Source: Actinacidiphila glaucinigra
GTDB lineage: Bacteria; Actinomycetota; Actinomycetes; Streptomycetales; Streptomycetaceae
Direction: 5' to 3'
NCBI RefSeq assembly: GCF_900188405.1
Contig: NZ_FZOF01000041.1
Location: 1-56,379, forward strand
Length of the DNA stretch: 56,379 nt
The notes under the pieces were generated by a model. That model saw nothing but the letters and a program-made list of their open reading frames with translations, made no database searches and was not told the DNA's origin. A program made the position numbers and the translations under genes. This document shows positions 16,980 through 25,221 of this stretch, piece after piece (positions within the stretch are counted from its first letter, which is position 1; each line of letters opens with the position of its first letter).

Positions 16980-19238
16980 TCAGCCGACGCCAATCCCGAT
17001 GCGGTCCAAACCCTGCTGATCCGGCTTGCGCGGGTGAGCCAGGTGATGCCACAAAGTTCGGGCCCAGGTGCCGATGTCACGCATGACGTAGTGATCGCGG
17101 CCTGGCTTGAGAGCGTCCATCAAGAAGGTCCTGTGACCTCTAGCTGCTGGGCCAAGCACGGTAATCCGTGGTTCTGAGCCTCCATCTGCGCGTACTGGCT
17201 GGAACTCGGCCGTCAGCTCCAGTCCCCCTGGCACGTAGTAGTTGCCGTCCGCATCTTCGTTGCGCCATTGCCGGCAGATCCCTGCCGAAAGCAGGTCCCG
17301 GTAGAGCGGTGAGGCATCTTGATACGGATCGAAGGTGTGTAGACGTGCGTCGGCGAGGACGTCGACCCGCCTGCTCGTGCCAGTGAGCGGGCCTTCGATC
17401 GTGAAACCGCCGGAGCCGTCGCCTCGTACGGTGGCTCCCGGACCGACCGAGATGTCGAGCAGTCCGTGTCGTATCAAGGCGCGGATGCGTTCCATCACCT
17501 CTAGCCCGGCGCCATTGGCAAGCCGGTTGTGGTGGCGCACGTACCGCTCGGCGAAGGTGCGCTGTGCATGAGGTGTGAGTCCGGCATCGTCGACCGCGTA
17601 GCAGATGACCTCGCGCAGGTCCCGCCAGACCCCGTCGGCTGCGGCCTTGTGCGGATTGTCGATGTTTCCTTGAAGTGCCCAGAGATGGTCGCGTCGCATC
17701 ATGTCGAGGACGGCTTCCCTATAGTCGCCCGGACTCATCGCGGTGCTGATGCCGAGTGGCGTCAGGGTACGCTTCCAACTGAAGCGGTTTCCTGCCGGCG
17801 TTTCGTCGAGTGCCCAGGGTGATGTCCATGAGGCACAGGCCTTGACCAGGGCTGCTGGGCTTTCGGCCAACAGCCTGACCTGCTCCTGGGCTTCCGGCCC
17901 GAAGACCACACCGATCCAGTGCCGCACCAAGCCTTTCGGGGAGGGCATTGATGCCTCGACGTGATCCACCGCTCGGCCCTGTACCAGCATCGTTTCCAGA
18001 GTTGTGACGAGCAGGTCCGCACCGGCCAGGAGGGGTGCGAGCAGCGCTTCCGGTCCTTCGCCGTGGTGGTGCCCGGCCAGGAAACGTCGGAAGTCAGGCA
18101 TGGCGAGGCCGGCTAGCCACTCGGCAGCCTCGGCCCCGAACAGTGCACGATAGTGCAGGTAGGCCATCTCAAGGACGATGACGGGCAGCAGATGCCGTTC
18201 GAAGTCGAGCTGTCGGCGGACCGGACCGCCCAAGCTGCCACCCCGTGTCCCGTGAATGGTGCGCAGTGCGTCCACGGTCCCATGGGAGAGAAAGACCCCG
18301 CGGTGTTCCAAGCGGGCAGGGTCCACGGCCTTGTTGTTCGTGGGTCGCGCGAAGGTGAACAATCCGGAGTTGCTGAACGCGACGATTGAAGAGGGTTCGT
18401 CGCCGCTGGGTTCGTAGACGAGGTCCCCTATGGGTGATGTCACGAATGTGCCACCGCGGCCCTCGGTCAGATGCAGGATTGCGTCAATGGCCGTAAGACC
18501 GGTGCCGGCGCAGCCGACCGTCATTTCGGGGCCGGTGGTTGCTTGGGGGAGCGACTTGTCCAGCGGGTACACGTACGGGATGTACGTGCCGCCGTTGTGG
18601 GCGGCAGAGTCGAAGAGGGGTCCGTGTACGGGCGAGCGGCGCGGGTCGTGTGCGGTGTGGCCCGTGATCATCAGGATGTGGTCGGCCTGTGAACTCTGGC
18701 CGTCCGCGGTGATCACTTCGAGCGGCCCGTGTCGTTCGTCATCCGAACCGGAGATCTCGCGTATGCCTACGACGTCACGAGCCTCGAGGCTGACCTCTAC
18801 GTCGGGGTGGGCACGGAGCTCGGCGATGTAGGTGGCGCACATGTCGGTGAGTGCCAGCCCGTGCACGTATCGTTTGGGCCAGCTGTTCGGCTTTACGTCA
18901 AAGTCGGTCTCGCCGGTCAGGGCGAACTGAGACCGGCACCAGTCGTACAGGGTTGGACGATCCGCCGGATTGCGCAGCGGTCCTGCCCCGATGCTGCTCT
19001 CGTCGGCCGCGAAACCCACTTCGCAGCTAATCCGGTTCAGGTAGCTGGACCTCGGCTGTGAGGGACTGTGCGCGGTGCCTGCCCCGAACTCACCGGTCCG
19101 CTCATAGACCTGGATGTGCAGCTTGGTACCTGGTTCCAGCCGCCCGATCGTCGCGGAGAGGCGTTCCAAGGCATAGGTTGCGCGAGGCCCACCACCGATG
19201 ATGGCTAGGCGGTGTGTGCGGTGGGACGGCCGGTTCAT
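16980..19238 (-). CDS. Large FAD/NAD(P)-binding protein
   Basis: 752 residues. N-terminal flavin fold LAIIGGGPRATYALERL, then VYERTGEFGAGTAHSPSQ and a second nucleotide-binding segment GCAGTGLTAIDAILHL, as in the FAD-NAD(P)-binding family PF13454, related to N-hydroxylating monooxygenases. The C-terminal half carries no motif I recognise. Start overlaps the transaminase stop (ATGA). An oxidative step on nitrogen or carbon of the phosphonate intermediate is possible. The exact reaction is unknown. Confidence 0.65.
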   Translation of the reverse strand: MNRPSHRTHRLAIIGGGPRATYALERLSATIGRLEPGTKLHIQVYERTGEFGAGTAHSPSQPRSSYLNRISCEVGFAADESSIGAGPLRNPADRPTLYDWCRSQFALTGETDFDVKPNSWPKRYVHGLALTDMCATYIAELRAHPDVEVSLEARDVVGIREISGSDDERHGPLEVITADGQSSQADHILMITGHTAHDPRRSPVHGPLFDSAAHNGGTYIPYVYPLDKSLPQATTGPEMTVGCAGTGLTAIDAILHLTEGRGGTFVTSPIGDLVYEPSGDEPSSIVAFSNSGLFTFARPTNNKAVDPARLEHRGVFLSHGTVDALRTIHGTRGGSLGGPVRRQLDFERHLLPVIVLEMAYLHYRALFGAEAAEWLAGLAMPDFRRFLAGHHHGEGPEALLAPLLAGADLLVTTLETMLVQGRAVDHVEASMPSPKGLVRHWIGVVFGPEAQEQVRLLAESPAALVKACASWTSPWALDETPAGNRFSWKRTLTPLGISTAMSPGDYREAVLDMMRRDHLWALQGNIDNPHKAAADGVWRDLREVICYAVDDAGLTPHAQRTFAERYVRHHNRLANGAGLEVMERIRALIRHGLLDISVGPGATVRGDGSGGFTIEGPLTGTSRRVDVLADARLHTFDPYQDASPLYRDLLSAGICRQWRNEDADGNYYVPGGLELTAEFQPVRADGGSEPRITVLGPAARGHRTFLMDALKPGRDHYVMRDIGTWARTLWHHLAHPRKPDQQGLDRIGIGVG

Positions 19239-20392
19239 GAAGCGCTGCCCGGATGCTCCGGCGCTTTCTTGCCGAGGAAGGAGGCCAGCGCGGCGAGGAA
19301 GCGATCGACGTCGTCAGCCGTCATGCGGCCCATGGTAGAGAGCCTGAAGTATGTAGGTGCCAGCTGCTCTTGCGCGGTGTAGATGACGAACCCCTGCTCT
19401 TTGAGCCAGGCGTGCAGGTCGTTGTAGGGCACTCCTGCAGGCAGGCGTATCGCGGTCAGCGCGACCGCTCGCTGCTCGGCCGGCAGCAGGAATTGCAGGC
19501 CGAGGCAGGCCAGTCCAGACCGCAGCCGTTCTGCGAGTTCACGGTAGCGGGAGTGGCGTCGGTCGGTGCCCTCCTCAAGCGCCAGATCGAGGGCCTGGTC
19601 GAAGGCGTAGTAGGCGGGGATCCCCGGAGTGAAGGCGGGTGCGGCGGCTCCGGCCTGCGCACGGTAGTGGCGGTGGAGGTCCAGGTAGTACCCGCGCCTG
19701 AGCCCAGAGGAGAGCGCCTCCAGGGAGGTTTTCCTGGCACAAACGAATCCGAGCCCTGGCAGGCCTTCGATGCACTTGTTGGATGACCCGGCAAGCCAGT
19801 CGATGTTGTCTCGATCCATCAGGATGTCCTCGGCACCGACGCTGCTGATGGCGTCGACGATCACCTCGCGGTGGTGACGGTGCGCGATCGCGGTGATCTG
19901 GGCGACCGGGTTGAGCATGCCGGTGCTCGTCTCATGGTGTACCACCGCCACGTGGGTCAGGCCGGGGTCGGCCGCCAGGGCCGCGTCGACCTGCTCCAGG
20001 TCGATTGGAATGCCCCATCCGAACGACAAGCGGTGGGAGCGGATGCTGTAGCCCGCCGCTATCTCGCAGAAGCGCTCCCCGTAGTGTCCGTTGTCGAGGA
20101 TCAAGAGGCCGCCAGCCTCGGGGACTGCCGAGGCCACGATGGCCTCGACCGCAGCGGTGCCCGAACCGGTCAGGATCACTGATGTGTACTCGGGGCCGCC
20201 TCCAGAGATCTGTACGACCTTGCGACGTACCCGGGTCATCAGGTCACTGAACTCGGGCTCCCTGTGGCACAGATCAGGCCCCGCTAGTGCAGCGCGGACG
20301 CGATCGTCGGTGTTGACCGGACCCGGGTTCATGAGAATCAACTGTCGGCTGCTGAAGTCTGCGGCAACCGTGACATCGAGAGAGGAGCTCAT
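19235..20392 (-). CDS. phnW: 2-Aminoethylphosphonate transaminase (PhnW-like)
   Basis: 385 residues, fold type I PLP enzyme. PGPVNTDDRVRAAL at the N-terminus is the PhnW/alanine-glyoxylate transaminase signature; DAISSVGAEDI holds the PLP-contacting Asp and GSSNKCIEGLPGLGFV the Schiff-base Lys. It would convert phosphonoacetaldehyde and an amino donor to 2-aminoethylphosphonate. The adjacent decarboxylase and mutase, both overlapping by 4 nt, make the biosynthetic direction far more likely than catabolism. Confidence 0.9.
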   Translation of the reverse strand: MSSSLDVTVAADFSSRQLILMNPGPVNTDDRVRAALAGPDLCHREPEFSDLMTRVRRKVVQISGGGPEYTSVILTGSGTAAVEAIVASAVPEAGGLLILDNGHYGERFCEIAAGYSIRSHRLSFGWGIPIDLEQVDAALAADPGLTHVAVVHHETSTGMLNPVAQITAIAHRHHREVIVDAISSVGAEDILMDRDNIDWLAGSSNKCIEGLPGLGFVCARKTSLEALSSGLRRGYYLDLHRHYRAQAGAAAPAFTPGIPAYYAFDQALDLALEEGTDRRHSRYRELAERLRSGLACLGLQFLLPAEQRAVALTAIRLPAGVPYNDLHAWLKEQGFVIYTAQEQLAPTYFRLSTMGRMTADDVDRFLAALASFLGKKAPEHPGSAS

Positions 20393-21513
20393 GAGGCGAG
20401 AGCCTTCTGGAATCGCTGGGCGGACACGGGGGGTGACAGGGCGGGGCGGCCCAAGTTCGGGTCGGACCCGGACGCAATGTGGACGCGAATGAGGGACGGT
20501 CCGTGGGCTGCGCGCGCGGCCGCCACCGCTGTGTGCAACCCCTGTTCGTCGGACACCTGTGTCGTGAACTGGTAGCCGCAGGCGCTGGCGAGGGAGGGAA
20601 AGTCCAGGTGGCTCGATCCCGTGGGCTGGTTTCCCGTGGACTCATAGGCTGCGTTGTCGAGCACGAAGTGCAGGAGGTTTGCCGGTGAGAGTCGGCCGAT
20701 CGTTGCCATCGCCTCTAGACGCATCAGGGCAGCACCGTCGCCGTCCAATACAGCGACTTCCCGGTCCGGAGCGTGCAGAGCGACGCCGAGGGCGATGCTG
20801 GAAGCGCAGCCCATGGAGCCGACTACGTATAGGTTCTCAGGGCGATCCCAGTCCCGTTCAAGTTCTCTGGCGGTCTTCCCGGTGGTGGCGATCAGGAGGG
20901 TCCGCGGAGCGAGCTCACCGACGATCGCGCCGATCGCGGCGGCTCTGAGCATGAGCCCCGACTCGCCCACCGATCCGGAGGCGTCGGTGGTGGTGCTTGC
21001 CCGGTACGGCGCAATGGCTCCCTTGGGTACTACGAAGGCGAACGGAAGCCCAGTGCTATCCATGTACTGACCGGCTGCTGTGAGCTGCTGGTGCAACGCC
21101 TCCTCCTCTTGGGGAAGCGTCGCATACTGGATTTCCATCGCACTGAGTTGACCAGGCGTGATGCGTCCCATCAGCTCGTGCTGAGGTTCGTCTGGACGAC
21201 CTGGCTCACCTCGCCAGGTCACGAACAGCAGGACAGGCAGGCGCAGGGTGTGGCACAGCGTGGCGAGTGGATTCACGGCGTTGCCCAGGCCGGAATTCTG
21301 CATTATGACCACTGGTCGTCGGCCGGCCAGGCGTGCGCCGGCCGCGAGCGCGACGGCCTCTCCCTCGTTGTTGACGATCGAGTACAGGTCCGGGTGTTCG
21401 TCTTCGAGGCAGCTGATGACCGGTCCGAGGAATGAGCAGGGGACACCGGTGAACGGGCCGTAGCCCGCGTCCAGGAGGGCGCGAACCAGGGTTCCGGGAT
21501 CCAGAGCCGTCAC
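20389..21513 (-). CDS. Phosphonopyruvate decarboxylase
   Basis: 374 residues, the family's usual length. TPP enzyme motifs: NNEGEAVALAAGARLAGRRP with the catalytic Glu, QNSGLGNAVNPLATL, and the C-terminal GDGAALMRLEAMATIG...DNAAYESTG diphosphate/Mg site. GTG start overlapping the mutase stop (GTGA). It removes CO2 from phosphonopyruvate to give phosphonoacetaldehyde, pulling the unfavourable mutase equilibrium forward. Confidence 0.92.
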   Translation of the reverse strand: MTALDPGTLVRALLDAGYGPFTGVPCSFLGPVISCLEDEHPDLYSIVNNEGEAVALAAGARLAGRRPVVIMQNSGLGNAVNPLATLCHTLRLPVLLFVTWRGEPGRPDEPQHELMGRITPGQLSAMEIQYATLPQEEEALHQQLTAAGQYMDSTGLPFAFVVPKGAIAPYRASTTTDASGSVGESGLMLRAAAIGAIVGELAPRTLLIATTGKTARELERDWDRPENLYVVGSMGCASSIALGVALHAPDREVAVLDGDGAALMRLEAMATIGRLSPANLLHFVLDNAAYESTGNQPTGSSHLDFPSLASACGYQFTTQVSDEQGLHTAVAAARAAHGPSLIRVHIASGSDPNLGRPALSPPVSAQRFQKALAS

Positions 21514-22448
21514 TGGTCGTCCGTCTTGCCCGAGTTCGGCAAGAAGCGTGCTTCGTCAGCCATTACCTGCGGCATTCCCTGCAGGTCGAACACCGTCTTC
21601 ATTGGCGCGATCCGGTCCTCGAGAGCGGTGGTGCGTCCGTCACGCAGAATGGTGTCGAATGTTTCGGAGACCGCGCTGATTCCGGCTCGCAGGCCTTGGT
21701 TGGCGTAGATCACCATCTTGGCACCAGCTGCTGACAGCTCATCGGCGGTGACGGTGTGATAGGTGGTCGGAACTACAACGACCGGGAGGTCCGGCTGCCA
21801 GCGGCTCAGGAACTCGAGTACCGGCTCCGCTTCGCTCCCCTTGGCGTGGATCAGTACGGCATCGGCACCCGCAGCCGCATAGGCTTCTCCTCTACGCAGC
21901 GCTTCCTCCATGTCCCAGCCGGCAATGAGCGCTTCGATCCGGGCGATGACCATGAAGTCGGGGTCTTCCTGGACACTCTTGGCAGCGCGCAGTTTGCCAG
22001 AGAACTCCTCGATCGAGGCGAGCTTCTGACGTCTAGGGATGAAACTATTCACCTTGGGGAAGAGCTTGTCCTCGATGGATACGGCCGCAATTCCAGAGGC
22101 TTCGTAGCGGCGGATCATGTGCATGACGTTAAAGGCATTGCCGTAGCCAGCATCGCAATCGGCGACTACAGGGATGTCGACCGCTGCCGCCAGTGAAGCC
22201 GCCACGGTGTGAAGTTCGGTCATGGTGAGGATGTCGGTGTCGGGTAGGCCCTGGGACGCCGAGATCTCCAGCCCGCTGGACCACACACCGTCGAAGCCCG
22301 CCCGCTCCGCCAGTCGGGCACCCAGTGGGTTGTGCGCACCCACGATGCGGGTGATCCCGGGTCGCATGAAGAGTGCCCGGAGTTTGGCCGCGCCGGTTCC
22401 CGGCTTGGGTCGAGGCATGGTGGGTGCGGTGAGCTGCGGAGATGTCAT
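21510..22448 (-). CDS. pepM: Phosphoenolpyruvate phosphomutase
   Basis: 312 residues; the ATG at 22448 follows AAGGA. Diagnostic EDKLFPKVNSF matches the PepM signature EDKxxxxxNS that separates true mutases from isocitrate lyase relatives; VVADCDAGYGNA is the Mg-binding region. It forms the C-P bond by converting PEP to phosphonopyruvate, so this gene defines the region as a phosphonate cluster. First of a run of overlapping genes mutase-decarboxylase-transaminase. Confidence 0.95.
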   Translation of the reverse strand: MTSPQLTAPTMPRPKPGTGAAKLRALFMRPGITRIVGAHNPLGARLAERAGFDGVWSSGLEISASQGLPDTDILTMTELHTVAASLAAAVDIPVVADCDAGYGNAFNVMHMIRRYEASGIAAVSIEDKLFPKVNSFIPRRQKLASIEEFSGKLRAAKSVQEDPDFMVIARIEALIAGWDMEEALRRGEAYAAAGADAVLIHAKGSEAEPVLEFLSRWQPDLPVVVVPTTYHTVTADELSAAGAKMVIYANQGLRAGISAVSETFDTILRDGRTTALEDRIAPMKTVFDLQGMPQVMADEARFLPNSGKTDDQ

Positions 22449-22492
22449 TGGTCAGTCCTTCGATTCGAGCAGGGCTTGGTCGCCCAGCGTGG

Positions 22493-23857
22493 TCAGGAGA
22501 GCACGAGGTGTCCAGCCAGCTCCGAAAGCATGCTGTCCATCGCGTCTGCCTCTTGTTCGTTGCCGGCTGAGCGGGAGTGCGCCGCATAATTGCGGCCCTT
22601 AGCAAAGACGTTGAGGATGCTCTCGACACTGAACTGGCTCGGAGTGGTGAGCTCCAGGAGCCGGGACTGCAGGGCGAGGGCTGCCTGGCTCTGGTTGCTA
22701 GCCGTTGTGGTGACGGTCGCAGCCAGTTCGGTAGCTACGTCGTAGTTCCGGTTGCTGTACTCCGGGCAGCTTGAGGCGAGTCCGGTTCGAAGACGGGGCA
22801 GCGGGCCGGTCTCCCGTAGGTCGGCAGCCCAGGTCGCATTGTTACGGCTGGAGGAGACCTTGGAGTTGTTGAGCAGCAGGAAGTAGCTCGCCTGGAGGGA
22901 CGTTGGGAGCATGCTGGGGATACCGAGGCGCAGGGAGAGGTAGGGGAACAGGAAGGAGTAGTAATAGGAGTTGTCCACGCCGAAGAAGTAGGCGAGAGCG
23001 GGGGGCTCGGGAAGCTCTGTTAGAGCTTCGACAAGCGCGGGGAATGTCTGGTTCGTGTCGATTCCGGCTGCGGTCAGGACCCCGTAGAGGTGACTGAAGT
23101 AGATCTCGACCCAAGGGTTGAGCGCCCCCGGGATCCCCTTGGGAAATACGCCGTAGTCGGTGGAGTAGCTGAGACCGAGGCTGTGTGCCCCGAGGTTCTG
23201 GAACATCGACTTGATGCGGCGGTTCCCACCGACGGCGCGCGCCACGGTGCGGTAGACCTCGTCGATGTCCCCGACATCGAATGAAAGTCGTTGTGTGCGG
23301 CCGTCGCTCTCGTCGACGTGGCCCCTCGCTCCGCAGGTCCCGCACGACGCGGACAGCATGCTGTCGTACAGTTGCGGGGCGCAGCAGTTCTCGCAGACGT
23401 TCTCGTACGCGTCGTGCAAGCAGTGCGGGCAGAAACCTCGGACATTGGACTCGAACAGAGACGAGTTGCAGTCCGCGCAGACACGGCTGGTCCCCTCGGA
23501 TACCTCGATCTGCTGGGTCAGCGTGGAGATGGCCGAGTCTAGGAAGCGCAGGTAGTTGGCAGACTCGTTGTCCACGACCAGGTCATGGACGATGCCGAAT
23601 GCGGCGAAGTCGCTCCGGATGCCTTCCCTAGTCTCTACCAAGAACTCACGTGTGTCGCGTCCGAGCTGACGTGCCTTCCTGGGCACGTAGCTCTGGTAGG
23701 TATCGATGTGGGAGAGGTGGGCGACAGACTCTCGCCCGAGGTACCGAGCTAGGCGGACGAAGAGGTCCGCGCGCAGATAGGGACCCGCCACATGGCCTAT
23801 GTGCAGCCTGCCGTTGGGGGTGGGTGGCGGCGTAACGACGATCAGGGGGGCGGCCAT
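22493..23857 (-). CDS. Methionyl-tRNA-synthetase-like ligase
   Basis: Start chosen at 23857 (MAAPLIVVTPPPTPNG, as in MetRS), 454 residues. Class I motifs: HIGH in NGRLHIGHVAGPYL and a KMSKS equivalent degenerated to KVSSSRNN. Four CxxC pairs (CADC, CPHC, CENC, CGTC) form MetRS-type zinc knuckles. Only about 110 residues follow the KMSKS site, too short for the normal anticodon-binding domain. It may be a paralogue that ligates an activated amino acid to a small-molecule amine, as MshC (a CysRS relative) does in mycothiol synthesis. A resistant housekeeping-type synthetase is the alternative. Confidence 0.75.
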   Translation of the reverse strand: MAAPLIVVTPPPTPNGRLHIGHVAGPYLRADLFVRLARYLGRESVAHLSHIDTYQSYVPRKARQLGRDTREFLVETREGIRSDFAAFGIVHDLVVDNESANYLRFLDSAISTLTQQIEVSEGTSRVCADCNSSLFESNVRGFCPHCLHDAYENVCENCCAPQLYDSMLSASCGTCGARGHVDESDGRTQRLSFDVGDIDEVYRTVARAVGGNRRIKSMFQNLGAHSLGLSYSTDYGVFPKGIPGALNPWVEIYFSHLYGVLTAAGIDTNQTFPALVEALTELPEPPALAYFFGVDNSYYYSFLFPYLSLRLGIPSMLPTSLQASYFLLLNNSKVSSSRNNATWAADLRETGPLPRLRTGLASSCPEYSNRNYDVATELAATVTTTASNQSQAALALQSRLLELTTPSQFSVESILNVFAKGRNYAAHSRSAGNEQEADAMDSMLSELAGHLVLS

Positions 23858-23862
23858 CCCCG

Positions 23863-24228
23863 TCAGACCTGCTCTGGGCTGACTACAGGCACCTTCCACC
23901 ACACACAGAGCAGTCGGCTGGTGTGCTCTGACGTGTTGGTAAACGAGTGCGGCTGGCCGACCGGGGCGAACGCGCAGTCGCCGGCGTAGAGCGTCTCGGT
24001 CTCTCCATTGAGATAGAACTCGGCGGTGCCGTCAAGGAGGAGGAAGATCTCCTCCACGCGCTCCCTGTTGACGTGCTCTCGCACCTTCTCACCGGGGGCG
24101 AACTCCACCAGCGAGGAGCCCATCTCCTCCTTGACAGGAGCCATGTGCGAAAGGAAGTCGGCGAGACGCCTCACGCGGACGTCGTACTCGTGCTTGTACT
24201 TGCTCGGGTCATGACGGTCGATGAGCAT
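23863..24228 (-). CDS. Small cupin protein
   Basis: 121 residues, single cupin barrel. Motif 1 is VREHVNRERVEEIFLLLDGTAEF with one His and one Glu, and motif 2 is GDCAFAPVGQPHSF with a His. Only part of the usual metal set is present. First gene of the minus-strand operon, 5 nt before the MetRS-like start. It could be a sensor, isomerase or metal-dependent oxygenase; the function is not readable from sequence. Confidence 0.75.
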   Translation of the reverse strand: MLIDRHDPSKYKHEYDVRVRRLADFLSHMAPVKEEMGSSLVEFAPGEKVREHVNRERVEEIFLLLDGTAEFYLNGETETLYAGDCAFAPVGQPHSFTNTSEHTSRLLCVWWKVPVVSPEQV

Positions 24229-24262
24229 GGAATTGTATCCAATCTTGAGTGTTGCAATTCAA
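24226..24262 (-). promoter_or_regulatory. Possible leaderless promoter of the minus-strand phosphonate operon
   Basis: On the minus strand TTGAAT (24262-24257), a 17-bp spacer, then GATACA (24239-24234), with the A of the cupin ATG 6 nt after the -10 box. No Shine-Dalgarno can fit, so the transcript would begin at or next to the start codon, as is common in Streptomyces. Confidence 0.45.
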
Positions 24263-25175
24263 GGACCGTGTCGGTCCAGACGCGGGGGAGGGTCGCCAGA
24301 TCCGGCACGGTGCACGTCAAGTTGATTTGGGGCGCGCTCCGGACTCGGCACGGCTCGAAAGGTATGCGATACCCGCTGGGCGGACTCCCCCTCCGCCCCC
24401 TCTGCTGCACGCTCTTGAACAGACCGCGGAAACGCCAGCCGGCCGAACGCAATCCCCCCCCTGAGAGACCGTCCAATTGAGCCATAGATTGCAAGAAAAA
24501 ACGGCAATCAGCAATGCAAGTCGCATTTTGAACCGGTGACCGGCCGCCGACAGTCTGCCTGCTCGCATGATCAAGGCGCAAGATGCGGGGTGCCTGAATT
24601 GTTCCTGTCTCGCCAATGTTGGCCGCAAGATCACTACAAGTTGTCAGAGACATGTCAAAACATCCGGGGAGGTCTAAATGTCACTGCATATTCATTTTGG
24701 GGCAACCTTAATATCCATTATTTCCGCATTTATCGGTTTCCGATAGTCGAAAATTACTGTCCGGTAGATGTTTGGGAAACCTCAACGCTGGCTATCGCCA
24801 AGGCACCAAAGGATTTCTTGACACCCCTGCGGAGGCTGATACGTTGTGCTGGCTTTGGGCCGCTAAGTGGTCAGGCCGGGTACTTGCTTACCTGTAAGCC
24901 CGGCGCAGGTGGTCTGTACAGGCCGCTTTGGAAGGGGTCGCACGCAACCTTCCAGTCCATCAGCCTCGGGTACACGTGGTGTCTTGTGTTTGCTGGCGCA
25001 AAGCGCGGTTCTCGTCATTGCGTAAGCGTGACTCCGTGCGCGCCGCGATGCGCCACTTGTCACGCCTTACATCGTGAGTCCGTGACTCCCGTCCAGAGCA
25101 GGAATTAGAAGTGTGCTTTCCCCCTTGATGCGACGCAGGCAATCACAGCTCCGTCAAGGGATCTAGTTTATTATC
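24263..25175. other. Divergent intergenic control region of the phosphonate cluster
   Basis: No convincing gene. It holds an AT-rich stretch (about 24640-24790) unlike its surroundings, a 14-bp palindrome GCTTACCTGTAAGC at 24886-24899, and an imperfect inverted repeat (GTAAGCGTGAC around 25021-25031 versus GTCACGCCTTAC around 25057-25068). These are candidate operator sites between the two operons. Frames inside it have codon use unlike Streptomyces genes. Confidence 0.5.
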
Positions 25176-25190
25176 ACCCACCACGTGGGT
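25176..25190. promoter_or_regulatory. Inverted repeat upstream of NRPS start
   Basis: ACCCAC-CAC-GTGGGT, a perfect 6-bp dyad 31 bp before the NRPS start codon and next to the AT-rich TAGTTTATTATC, which may be part of the promoter. Likely an operator. Confidence 0.35.
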
Positions 25191-25221
25191 CATCCTTTCC
25201 TTCATGGAAGTCGAGTGAGAA

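Noticed and set aside
22493..23857. Plain housekeeping methionyl-tRNA synthetase
   Set aside because: Short C-terminus, altered KMSKS and a place 44 bp before pepM argue for a specialised role, though resistance is not excluded.
24536..25108. 190-codon plus-strand frame in the divergent region
   Set aside because: Codon use is AT-rich and unlike neighbours, with no RBS or domain; treated as noncoding control DNA.
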